Source: Kitasatospora sp. NBC_00374
GTDB taxonomy: Bacteria; Actinomycetota; Actinomycetes; Streptomycetales; Streptomycetaceae
Length of the DNA stretch: 64,000 nucleotides
Assembly: GCF_041434935.1 (NCBI RefSeq)
Contig: NZ_CP107964.1
Location: 2,790,001-2,854,000, forward strand
Direction of reading: 5' to 3'
A program made the translations under genes and the position numbers. The notes beneath the pieces were generated by a model, which was not told the DNA's origin, searched no databases, and saw nothing but the letters and a program-made list of their open reading frames with translations. Position 1 is the stretch's first letter. Every line of letters starts with the position of its first letter. This document shows, one piece after another, positions 1-7,143 of the stretch.

Positions 1-809
1 TGTCCGAGGTCGATGGCCTGGTGCGCCATCGCCCGCAGCACGTGAGCGGCCATCGGCGGATCGCCGGCCTCAGCCGCGAGTTTCACCGCCTCGGCGAAGT
101 ACCGCTGCGCTGTCGCGTGCTGGCCGCCATCGAACGCCATCCAACCAGCCAGGTAGGCGAGTTCGCTGGCTGCAGAGAAGAGATCACGGCGAACACGCTC
201 GTCCGTGAACCTCCCTCGCAGGTAAGTGGTGACGTCGGTCGTCAGGTACTGCACCACGGACGTCCAGGCGTGACTACCGCCTCGCCGTTGATCGACCTGC
301 GAGAACAGGGCGGTCATGTCACGGACGGCTGCCAGGTCGCCAGGGCCGACCCGCCGCGTTGCGGCAGAACCGCGCGCACTGCCCCGCTCGGCCATGCGCT
401 GCCACCAGTCTTCGCCGGGCAGCGAGAGTGCGGCCACCGAGTAGACCGCCACCCCCAGCGCCCGCCTGCGTTCCACGTCCACGTCGGTTCTCCCGAGTTC
501 GGCCAGCGCGCTCAGCGTATCCGCGTCCCAGTCGGGTTTTTGGGGTGCGGGCGCGATCAGGCCGATCTCCTCCAGCGTCACGACCCGTCCGCCGAGCGCA
601 CGGCCTAACGCCTCGGCCAGGAAGGCACCGACGTTCCCGGCCGGCTGACCGCCGTTCTTCCAGTGCGTGATGCTCGACTTGTTGGTCTCCAAGAGCTCGT
701 CATGCTCGGCCGCCACCCGCCTGACCAGGCGCGCGATCGCATCGCCGGAGAGCTTCGTCTCGTCGATGACCTTCCGCAGCCGCTCGTTCGGTTCCCTCGT
801 CGGCGCCAA
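1..809 (-). CDS. XRE/TPR-type transcriptional regulator (C-terminus outside window)
   Basis: The reading frame runs off the left edge, so only about the first 269 residues are visible. The start is TTG at 809, chosen because GGAGG lies six bases upstream and no ATG or GTG fits. Residues 8-60 resemble a divergent HTH followed by a GHW-like 'ITHWKNGGQPAG' recognition region. The rest is Ala/Leu-rich helical sequence with a TPR-like end (AYLAGWMAFDGGQHATAQRY). This architecture is common in streptomycete regulators that sense small partners. Codon 606-608 is TTA (Leu), very rare in this genus and decoded by the bldA tRNA, so translation may be development-linked. It is divergent from the small-gene chain at 1026-1612 and probably binds the inverted repeat at 835-892. 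The regulator class is fairly sure; its target is inferred. Confidence 0.8.
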   Translation of the reverse strand, partial: MAPTREPNERLRKVIDETKLSGDAIARLVRRVAAEHDELLETNKSSITHWKNGGQPAGNVGAFLAEALGRALGGRVVTLEEIGLIAPAPQKPDWDADTLSALAELGRTDVDVERRRALGVAVYSVAALSLPGEDWWQRMAERGSARGSAATRRVGPGDLAAVRDMTALFSQVDQRRGGSHAWTSVVQYLTTDVTTYLRGRFTDERVRRDLFSAASELAYLAGWMAFDGGQHATAQRYFAEAVKLAAEAGDPPMAAHVLRAMAHQAIDLG

Positions 810-834
810 AGCGCACCTCCCTGACGGGCCGTTA

Positions 835-892
835 AACCGCTTAAATCGCATAGCGTGCCCAACACCGTACTCCCAGTAGCGATTAGGCGGTT
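835..892. promoter_or_regulatory. Imperfect inverted repeat between divergent regulator and small genes
   Basis: AACCGCTTAAATCGC at 835-849 is matched in inverse orientation by GCGATTAGGCGGTT at 879-892 (one mismatch and one extra base). The arms are AT-richer than their surroundings and lie just upstream of the TTG-started regulator. This fits a dimer operator for that regulator; binding is inferred. Confidence 0.4.
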
Positions 893-1025
893 CACTAACT
901 GCATGCCGCTCCGCAGAGTGGAGCCGATTCGGGTCCTGGACCCCTGCGGACCGGCGGCCTGCGGCGGCTCCAGCCATGCATCGGCAGGAGAGCCGCCCCG
1001 CCAACTCGCGACCCCGGAGACGCTG

Positions 1026-1184
1026 ATGACGACTGCCGACCGCACACCGCACACCGCACCCGTGGAGCCTCAACGGCACCTCGGCGCTCGTGGACTCCAA
1101 CCAGCCAAGCCCACGCCGATCCACGAGTCCGACGCGGGAGGGCGCCGCCGTGAGCAATCGCATGCTGCTGGACGAGCGCCGTAG
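1026..1184 (+). CDS. Possible small hypothetical protein, 52 aa
   Basis: ATG at 1026 follows a GGAG about five bases upstream and opens a 52-residue frame rich in Pro, His and Arg. It overlaps the start of the next small gene (1150) by 35 bases in another frame. No domain is recognised and the composition is not distinctive, so this may be leader sequence for the downstream chain and not a gene. Confidence 0.3.
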   Translation: MTTADRTPHTAPVEPQRHLGARGLQPAKPTPIHESDAGGRRREQSHAAGRAP

Positions 1185-1266
1185 AAGGGACGGGCTGTGC
1201 GTCCGGTGCGAGAGCCCCTGGCCCTGCGACGTGACCAGGAGCATCCGCTTCGGGAGCGCCGCGTGA
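1150..1266 (+). CDS. Very small Cys-containing protein, 38 aa
   Basis: GTG at 1150 is preceded by GGGAGG at eight bases. The 38-residue product carries CVRCESPWPC, a CxxC plus a third Cys five residues on, suggesting metal binding. Its TGA overlaps the GTG of the next gene (GTGA at 1263-1266), the hallmark of translational coupling in this genus. Function is unknown. The chain of coupled starts is the best evidence that it is translated. Confidence 0.55.
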   Translation: MSNRMLLDERRRRDGLCVRCESPWPCDVTRSIRFGSAA

Positions 1267-1412
1267 ACAGCATCGAGCTCCACATCCAGGCCGACGACCG
1301 GACCGTCATCTTCCTCCCGAACCGGGAACGCGCCCGCCGACGCGCCCTGGTCCTGCGTCAGCTCGCTGCCGGTCATCGCCGCCGCAAACAGCACCGGGAG
1401 TCGGCGGCGTGA
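1263..1412 (+). CDS. Small basic hypothetical protein, 49 aa
   Basis: The GTG start at 1263 lies in a GTGA overlap with the preceding stop, and its own stop overlaps the next start in the same way at 1409-1412. The product begins with a short beta-like stretch (IELHIQADDRTVIFLP) and ends in an Arg-rich helix (RERARRRALVLRQLAAGHRRRK). The basic tail suggests nucleic-acid contact. No family is recognised. Confidence 0.55.
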   Translation: MNSIELHIQADDRTVIFLPNRERARRRALVLRQLAAGHRRRKQHRESAA

Positions 1413-1612
1413 GCACCGAGAACGCCCCGGACTTCAAGCTCCCCGAGGACCGCCACCAGGGCCTGTACATCCGCACGTTCAAGATTGCGAAGGACGGCAC
1501 CCGGTACGACGACTCCGGTGTCATCACCGTGGAGCCGGAAGCCGACGCCTACGCCTACCACCCCTCGGCCACCTGGCCCGCCTGCCGCTGCCCGCAGCAC
1601 CGCGACAACTGA
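1409..1612 (+). CDS. Small hypothetical protein, 67 aa, Cys/His tail
   Basis: The GTG at 1409 is coupled to the preceding gene by GTGA. The 67-residue product has an acidic, beta-rich middle and ends with WPACRCPQHRDN, where CxC plus His could bind a metal. Codon third-position GC is high throughout, supporting coding. It closes the small-gene chain and lies 70 bases before the epimerase, probably in the same transcript. No family is recognised. Confidence 0.65.
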   Translation: MSTENAPDFKLPEDRHQGLYIRTFKIAKDGTRYDDSGVITVEPEADAYAYHPSATWPACRCPQHRDN

Positions 1613-1682
1613 CAAGACCATCGCCAGCGGGCTACCGCGCCCCTGCACCCCCACCAATCCCGCGTGTGAGAGGAAGAACCTC

Positions 1683-2690
1683 TTGTCCCTCGAACAGCTG
1701 TCAGGAAAGACCGTGCTGGTCACCGGAGCCGGTGGCCTCATCGGCAGCCGCATCACGTCCCAGCTCCGCCAGCTCGGCGCCCGCCCCATCTCGGTGTGCA
1801 AGCTCGACGCCTACCCGCACGAGGTGTACCGCGAGCGGTTCGGCATCGACGCCTCCGACCCGGACTTCATCGTCGGCGACATCGCCGAGCCGGACCTGAT
1901 GCGCAAGGTGATCTCCGGCTGCGACTACGTGATCCACGCCGCCGCCCTGGCCGACGTGGCAGCCTGCACCCGCCGACCGCTTGACGCCATCGACACCAAC
2001 ATCACCGGCACCCAGCGCGTCCTAGACGCCGTCGCCGCCTCGGACCGGGTGCACAGGATGGTGTTCGTCTCCTCCGCCAGCGTCTACGGCAACGGCAGCC
2101 CACAGTTCGTTGAGGGCGCGGCGGTCCAGCCGGTGTCGGTGTACGGCAACAGCAAGGCGTGGGGCGAGTACCAGACCGCCGCCGTGCTCGGCGGCGCCGG
2201 AATCTCGTACGCCGTGGTGCGGTACTTCTCGGTCTACGGTGAGCCGCAGGTCGTCAAGGAGCGGAGCCACTCCTGGGTGGTCGCCTGGTTCGCCATGCGG
2301 GCCGCGCTCGGCCTGCCGCTGCACCTCAACGGCGGCGGCCACCAGATCCGCGACATGGTCCACGTCGACGACATCGCCACCGGCACGCTGCGCACGCTCG
2401 TCGCACCCCGCGCGCACAACGAGACCATCAACATCGGTACCGGAAGCGGAACTTCGATCCGGCAAATCGCCGAACTCGTCCGCAGCCACTTCCCGGACGT
2501 GCCGTTGGTCGAGACGCCCATGCCGCCCGGCGACCCCGAGGGCGGATACGCCTCCGTCCAGCGGATGGAGGACCTGCTGGGCTGGCGGCCGGCCATCACG
2601 GTGGCAGAAGGCGTCGCCCGGTACGTGGCCTGGCTCAGGGCCACTCCCGGCGCCATCCCCGAGTGGATGCGCCAGGCGGCAGCGGCCTAG
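1683..2690 (+). CDS. NAD-dependent epimerase/dehydratase (extended SDR)
   Basis: The 335-residue product is an extended short-chain dehydrogenase/reductase of the sugar-nucleotide epimerase class. The Rossmann motif TGAGGLIG is near residues 14-21. The catalytic Ser lies in SSASVYG, and the YxxxK pair is in YGNSK. The start is TTG at 1683 after GAGAGGAAG. The frame is open upstream but that part looks non-coding and overlaps the previous small gene. Its stop overlaps that of the convergent glycosyltransferase within the palindrome CTAG (2687-2690). Pairing with a GT2 enzyme suggests it prepares an activated sugar; the substrate cannot be read from sequence. Confidence 0.88.
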   Translation: MSLEQLSGKTVLVTGAGGLIGSRITSQLRQLGARPISVCKLDAYPHEVYRERFGIDASDPDFIVGDIAEPDLMRKVISGCDYVIHAAALADVAACTRRPLDAIDTNITGTQRVLDAVAASDRVHRMVFVSSASVYGNGSPQFVEGAAVQPVSVYGNSKAWGEYQTAAVLGGAGISYAVVRYFSVYGEPQVVKERSHSWVVAWFAMRAALGLPLHLNGGGHQIRDMVHVDDIATGTLRTLVAPRAHNETINIGTGSGTSIRQIAELVRSHFPDVPLVETPMPPGDPEGGYASVQRMEDLLGWRPAITVAEGVARYVAWLRATPGAIPEWMRQAAAA

Positions 2691-3550
2691 ATGATCGGCG
2701 GCCGACCCAGCCGGGTCATGGTCCACACCGTGCGCCAGCGCATCGGCTTGCGTCGGCCGCACGGTGTGCGCCAGCCCTCGGCGAAGCCCGCGAACCACGC
2801 CTTCAGCCCGGCCGCGTCCCGGGTCCTGGCGACGGTGAGCGCCACCCACACCCCGACGTAGACCGGCAGCAGCAGAGCAGGCAGGTGCCGGCGCGCCAGG
2901 TACACCCGGTTTCGGGCGTTCACCCGGTAGAAGAAGGAGTGTCGCGTCGGGCTGGTGCGCGGGTGCTGGAGCAGCAGCTCGGGAACGTACAGCACTCGCC
3001 ATCCGGCATCCAGCGCCCGCCAGGCCATGTCGGTCTCCTCGTGCGCGAAGAAGAAGGAGTCCGGCCAGCCCCCGATCTGCTCCAGCATCTTCGAGGACAG
3101 CGCGTGGCCGCCGCCGAGGAAGCCGGTCACCTCACCGCCACGCATCGGATCACCTGCCCGCAGCCGGGGGACGTGGCGCCGCTGAGTGACTCCGGTCTCG
3201 TCTGCGATCCGGAAACCGACGATCCCCAGCCCGGGGTCACCTCCGTACAGGGCGGCGATCCGCGCGAGGACGTCGTCCGCGACCAGCAGGCCGTCGTCGT
3301 CCAGGTCGATCACCACGTCCACGTCCCGCAAGTGGTCCAGGGCAACGTTCCGGCCGCCGGTCACCCCGAGGTTCTCTGCCAGCTCCACGCCCTCCACCCA
3401 CGACGGCAGTTCCGGCAGCACGCACCCCTGGCCAACCAGCACGACCTTCGTGGCCTTGACCGTCTGCATCTCCACGGAGGCCAGCAGCTCGGCCAGCTCC
3501 TTCGGCCGCGTGCCCATGGTCAGGATCGCCACACCCAGCTTGACGCCCAC
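2687..3550 (-). CDS. Family 2 glycosyltransferase
   Basis: This 287-residue GT-A fold enzyme starts LGVAILTMGTR, carries DLDDD (the nucleotide-sugar/metal DxD site) near residue 100, and has the acceptor-side motif HEETDMAWR. A hydrophobic segment (LLLPVYVGVWVALTVA) near the C-terminus suggests membrane association. The GTG at 3550 follows AGAGG at five bases; upstream codons are unlikely because they would overlap the divergent HD gene. The start codons of this gene and the HD gene are only 28 bases apart, so each promoter must lie inside or very close to the neighbour's coding region. It likely works with the convergent epimerase. Confidence 0.88.
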   Translation of the reverse strand: MGVKLGVAILTMGTRPKELAELLASVEMQTVKATKVVLVGQGCVLPELPSWVEGVELAENLGVTGGRNVALDHLRDVDVVIDLDDDGLLVADDVLARIAALYGGDPGLGIVGFRIADETGVTQRRHVPRLRAGDPMRGGEVTGFLGGGHALSSKMLEQIGGWPDSFFFAHEETDMAWRALDAGWRVLYVPELLLQHPRTSPTRHSFFYRVNARNRVYLARRHLPALLLPVYVGVWVALTVARTRDAAGLKAWFAGFAEGWRTPCGRRKPMRWRTVWTMTRLGRPPII

Positions 3551-3578
3551 CGAACCTCTTCCCTTCGAGGAGCCAGAG

Positions 3579-3986
3579 ATGACCTCACGAACGCCGGAGC
3601 CCAGCACCGCGTCGCTCAGAGAACTCGCCGAGAACCGAAGTCTTCCAGACCATCAGGTCATGGACCGGGACACACTCGCCTGGATCGCCAGGAACCGGCC
3701 CGAAGCCTCAGCCGCGCCGCCCACCCTGCCACATCCGCCGCTCACCCTGGTACCGGACGTCACCTGGTTCGCGCAGCCCCAGCTCGTCGACTCCATCCAC
3801 GGCATCCGGCACAACGCCCGTGTGTGCCTGCTCGCCGGTCTGCTCGCCCAGGAGTACGGACTCGACCGCGATCACACCGCGGCCCTGTGTGCCGCCGCAG
3901 CGGTCCACGACTGCCGGCGGCACGACGACCGCGACGATCCCGGACACGGCCGACGAGCAGCTGGCTGCTCCGCGGAAACTCCATGA
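3579..3986 (+). CDS. Small HD-domain protein
   Basis: The 135-residue product has a short N-terminal extension followed by an HD-type segment: HGIRHNARVCLLAGLLAQEYGLD, then AAAVHDCRRHDDRDDPGHGRRAA. The spaced His and the HD pair fit the metal-binding core of HD phosphohydrolases, which cleave phosphoesters such as nucleotides. It is short for the superfamily and ends soon after the core, so the C-terminal helices are missing or supplied by a partner. ATG at 3579 follows GAGGAG. Its stop overlaps the start of the 399-aa gene (ATGA at 3983-3986), so the two proteins are probably made in fixed ratio. Confidence 0.78.
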   Translation: MTSRTPEPSTASLRELAENRSLPDHQVMDRDTLAWIARNRPEASAAPPTLPHPPLTLVPDVTWFAQPQLVDSIHGIRHNARVCLLAGLLAQEYGLDRDHTAALCAAAAVHDCRRHDDRDDPGHGRRAAGCSAETP

Positions 3987-5182
3987 CCAAGACGCTGGCG
4001 TCCGGACGCCCCATCCACCTGATGCACACCACCGTGGCCCTGGACGCTATCCGCGCCAGCGGACACCTCTACGCCTCCACCGGCTGCCTCGCCGCAGCCC
4101 TCTACTGCGCGCCCCTCACCCCCGAACCCGCCGGCCTGCGCCCCCACAACCTGGGCACCTACCTGCTGGAGACCAAGAAGCACACCCGCACCCTGGTCTT
4201 CGAGATCACCCCAGACACCCCCGTGCCGCCCAAGGGCATCGACTACCTCCGGCTGGGCGCCATCCACCTGCGCACCTACCTCACCCACCGCAGCTTCCTC
4301 ACCGGCCCCGAGGACACCCAGCTCCGCCGAGCGGTACTGGACCGGCTCCGTGCAGCGGCGCCATTCCTCGACGCCATCCTCGCCAACGCCGCCGGGAAGC
4401 CGACACCGGACGCCGAGTTCATCGACCGGCTCGCCGCCACCGTGCCGGCCTTCCCGTTCCTCGGCTACCTCTACTTCGAGGTGTTGTCCGAGTACCTGAT
4501 GCTCAACTCCACGACCCCCGAGACCAGGGCGTACGCCCAGCTCGGAGAGATGAACAACCGCCTCTACAAGCAGCTGGCCTTCTCAGCGGTCGAGGGCATG
4601 GACCAGCTCTTCGACCTGTCCCGCTTCAACCCGGGACACGAACGCCTCCTCCAGCTCGTCGGACAGATCGAGGCCCGCCTGACCGCCGGGGTAGCCTGCT
4701 CCACCAGGCGACGCCTGTCGCACCTGTTCGCCAACGTGGCACTCGCGCCTGGCCAAGATGCGGCGTCGTTCACCTTCCGAGACGCGGACTTCGACGCCCT
4801 CGCCGCGACCGCACCACACCTGCTGGGCCAGCTCATCTTCCGCGAGATGCGCACCATCGACCGGTACCCGCAGCTCTACCTCGCCTTCGAGCAGGCCAAG
4901 GCCCTGGAGGCATGGGACTACTGGAACACCGAAGGCATCCCGACGCCCTTCAACGGCACGATCCCCAAGGGCGAGATCGGCATCAACCCCGCCTACCCGT
5001 GCGCCTGTTACCAGGTATGGGTAGCGGAGACCTGCGAGCGCGGCTTGCTCCACCCGGTCGAGCGGCTCCACGTCACGTTCCTCCCCCGCCTCGCCGAACT
5101 CTCCATGACCGCGATGCGGAGAGATCAGGCAGGAAGAGCCGCTGGACACCTCCCGACAGATCAACCGAGGGCTCTCCCGTAA
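3983..5182 (+). CDS. Unassigned 399-aa protein, weakly ADP-ribosyltransferase-like N-terminus
   Basis: I do not recognise this family. The N-terminus (IHLMHTTVALDAIRASG followed by LYAS, then ALYCAPL) resembles the H-T...I..SG..S pattern opening ADP-ribosyltransferase or KptA-like folds, but no full catalytic set can be assigned. The remainder is mostly helical, with a conserved-looking FPFLGYLYFEVLSEYLMLNS segment and a Cys pair (YPCACYQVW) near residue 340. It is translationally coupled to the HD protein and follows a GT2/epimerase pair, suggesting a nucleotide- or glycan-modifying role. Codon use is normal for the window. Coding is certain; function is not. Confidence 0.8.
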   Translation: MTKTLASGRPIHLMHTTVALDAIRASGHLYASTGCLAAALYCAPLTPEPAGLRPHNLGTYLLETKKHTRTLVFEITPDTPVPPKGIDYLRLGAIHLRTYLTHRSFLTGPEDTQLRRAVLDRLRAAAPFLDAILANAAGKPTPDAEFIDRLAATVPAFPFLGYLYFEVLSEYLMLNSTTPETRAYAQLGEMNNRLYKQLAFSAVEGMDQLFDLSRFNPGHERLLQLVGQIEARLTAGVACSTRRRLSHLFANVALAPGQDAASFTFRDADFDALAATAPHLLGQLIFREMRTIDRYPQLYLAFEQAKALEAWDYWNTEGIPTPFNGTIPKGEIGINPAYPCACYQVWVAETCERGLLHPVERLHVTFLPRLAELSMTAMRRDQAGRAAGHLPTDQPRALP

Positions 5183-5372
5183 GTGATCTCCGTGCCCGCG
5201 TGGACGGCAGTCCGGAATGCTGCTGGGCTGGTGTGCGGCAGACTTCGGTCAACAGGCGCGGATTGAGAGGACGGAGAGGGCTCTTGCCGGGTGGACTGCG
5301 GGCCGCCAGGTTGACACCGTGGACTGGACGCGACAACTGACAGCGGAGGGGTTCAGGCTAACGGCGCGGCAC
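5183..5372. other. Gap with no convincing gene
   Basis: This stretch follows the 399-aa gene. An open frame from 5217 on the plus strand contains a plausible-looking peptide (DFGQQARIERTERALAGW), but its third-position GC is well below that of neighbouring genes and it has no clear ribosome site. It may be a decayed fragment. Confidence 0.4.
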
Positions 5373-5619
5373 TCAGGGTCTGGGGGAACTCGACCGCCTG
5401 ACGATCAAGAGCTCCTCAGCCTGCGTCCCCGCCTCGTCGCCGCACATAGACCCCGTTGACGCCCCTGAGGCATCGGTCAGGCGCTGGTACTCACGGATGT
5501 CGATCACGACGGCTTCCTGCTTGCCCCGTCGAGTAATGATCGTCCGGGGTCTCGTCCCGACGTGCCCGGTCGAGGACGTCCGCCAGGTGGCTGCGAACCT
5601 CCGACAGGGGCGCGGCTCG
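5373..5619 (-). pseudogene. Remnant of a Phd/YefM-family antitoxin gene
   Basis: On the minus strand one frame reads LSEVRSHLADVLDRARRDETP, and the next frame continues TIITRRGKQEAVVIDIREY. These are the two halves of a Phd/YefM antitoxin N-terminal DNA-binding domain. They are split by one extra base near 5542, which brings an early stop in the first frame. No ATG, GTG or TTG with a ribosome site precedes the first half. No RelE/Doc-type toxin gene is adjacent. The gene looks broken by a frameshift and loss of its start. Confidence 0.75.
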
Positions 5620-5645
5620 GGACCCGCAGCGGGAGCGGCCTCGCG

Positions 5646-7028
5646 TCAGGCGGGAACGATGTTGTGGTTCCGGTGGAAGACGTTGTCCGGGTCGTACTCG
5701 CCCTTGACGGCCGCGAGGCGGCGGGTGTTCTGCTCGCCGAGGCCGGCCCGGGTGCGTTCCTCGCCCTCGTCGCCGATGAAGTTGAGGTAGACGGCGCCGA
5801 TCGACCACGGCTTCAGGTCCGAGCAGACGGCGCGGGCCCAGGCGCGGCCGCGTTCGTCGTCCGCCGGGTCCTCCCACAGGCCGAAGGGGTGGACGGCCCA
5901 GGGGGCGACCCGCCAGGGGACCGGGAAGTCGTCCCGGCCGGCGGCGACCGCACCGCCGAGGGGGAAGACGACGTGCTGGGAGGGCGACGGCGTGACCATG
6001 TCCCGGGCTCGCGCGCAGAACAGGTCCGCCGCCTGGTCGGGGAAGCCTGCCAGGTACTCCGCCGACCAGTAGTTCCGGTACCCCGGCGGGTCGTCGAGCA
6101 TGCACTGCACCTCGGCGTAGGGCATTTCGGCGATCACCTCGCCGCGGTGGCCGTTCGCCAGCATCGGTTCGAAGACCGGGCGGGCCTGGCCGAGGCTGCC
6201 GGTGTAGGTGAGCAGGACCCCGACCGCGAGCCGGCCGACGAGCTCCGGCGGGACGAACGGTTCCGGCGGGCCGGTGAGGTAGATCAGGGCGCCGCCGACC
6301 TCGCCCGGGGCCTCGTCCATGTAGTCCCGGTAGCGGCGCAGGACCTCCGGTCCGGCCTCGGCCGGCCACAGCAGCAGTGTGATCGCGAAGGCGGGCAGCG
6401 GGTGCAGGCCGAAGGTGAACTCGGTGACCACGCCGAAGTTCCCGCCGCCGCCGTGCAGGGCCCAGAACAGCTCGGGGTTCTCCTGTTCGCCGGTGCGCAC
6501 CCGGCGGCCGTCGGCGGTGACCAGTTCGGCGGCCAGCAGGTTGTCGCACATCAGCCCGAATCTGCGCTCCAGCCAGCCCGATCCGCCGCCCAGGGTGAGG
6601 CCGCCGACTCCGGTGGTGGAGGCCCGGCCGCCGGTGGTGGCGAGGGCGTGCGGCTGGGTGGCCCGGTCGAGGTCGGAGACGGTCGCGCCGCCGCCGACCC
6701 TGGCGATCTTGGTCTGCGGGTCGACGTCGACGGCGTTCATCCGGCGCAGATCGACCACCAGGCCACCGTCGGCCACCGCGGCCCCGGTGACCCCGTGCCC
6801 GCCGCCGCGCACCGAGATCTCCAGCCCGTGGGACCGGGCGAAGGCGATGGCGGAGGCCACGTCCTGGTGGTTGAGGCACTGCGCGATCACCCGGGGCCGT
6901 CGGTCGATCATGCCGTTGAACACGGTCCGGGCCTCGTCGTAGGCGGTGTCCCCCGGGACGATCGCCTCCCCGAGCAGGCCTGACCGCAGGCCTGCCAGCG
7001 TGCCGGAATCGAGCAGGTCGGACGTCAT
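5646..7028 (-). CDS. FAD-dependent oxidase, berberine-bridge-enzyme/GOOX type
   Basis: The 460-residue product has the PCMH-type FAD domain with RGGGHG at 74-79, whose His is the usual 8-alpha-histidyl flavin attachment site, and GVGGLTLGGGSGW at about 140-152. The C-terminal BBE signature is present (YLNFIGDEGEE, then YDPDNVFHRNHNI). The position that is Cys in bicovalent members (before VGGLTLGGG) is not Cys, so single covalent attachment is predicted. Such enzymes oxidise sugars, alkaloids or polyketide intermediates with O2. ATG at 7028 follows GAGAGGGG. It lies downstream of the MFS exporter on the same strand and may act on the same compound. Confidence 0.9.
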   Translation of the reverse strand: MTSDLLDSGTLAGLRSGLLGEAIVPGDTAYDEARTVFNGMIDRRPRVIAQCLNHQDVASAIAFARSHGLEISVRGGGHGVTGAAVADGGLVVDLRRMNAVDVDPQTKIARVGGGATVSDLDRATQPHALATTGGRASTTGVGGLTLGGGSGWLERRFGLMCDNLLAAELVTADGRRVRTGEQENPELFWALHGGGGNFGVVTEFTFGLHPLPAFAITLLLWPAEAGPEVLRRYRDYMDEAPGEVGGALIYLTGPPEPFVPPELVGRLAVGVLLTYTGSLGQARPVFEPMLANGHRGEVIAEMPYAEVQCMLDDPPGYRNYWSAEYLAGFPDQAADLFCARARDMVTPSPSQHVVFPLGGAVAAGRDDFPVPWRVAPWAVHPFGLWEDPADDERGRAWARAVCSDLKPWSIGAVYLNFIGDEGEERTRAGLGEQNTRRLAAVKGEYDPDNVFHRNHNIVPA

Positions 7029-7090
7029 GCTGATTCGCCCCTCTCCGGGACGGGGACACTCCGACGGTACCGAGCGTAGCTCCGGCCCGC

Positions 7091-7123
7091 GCCCGCCCGC
7101 ATCCGGAGCGGACGAGGGCGGGC
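7091..7123 (-). terminator. Hairpin downstream of the MFS gene
   Basis: GCCCGCC (7091-7097) pairs with GGCGGGC (7117-7123), with a further TCCG/CGGA pairing inside. It lies just past the stop of the MFS gene and before the FAD oxidase gene. There is no T-run, as is usual in this genus. Confidence 0.4.
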
Positions 7124-7143
7124 GGCCGGGCCGGGGCCTCGCG

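Noticed and set aside
5217..5459. Possible small plus-strand gene before the antitoxin relic
   Set aside because: Weak third-position GC, no ribosome site and the latter half overlaps the relic in antisense; at most a decayed fragment.
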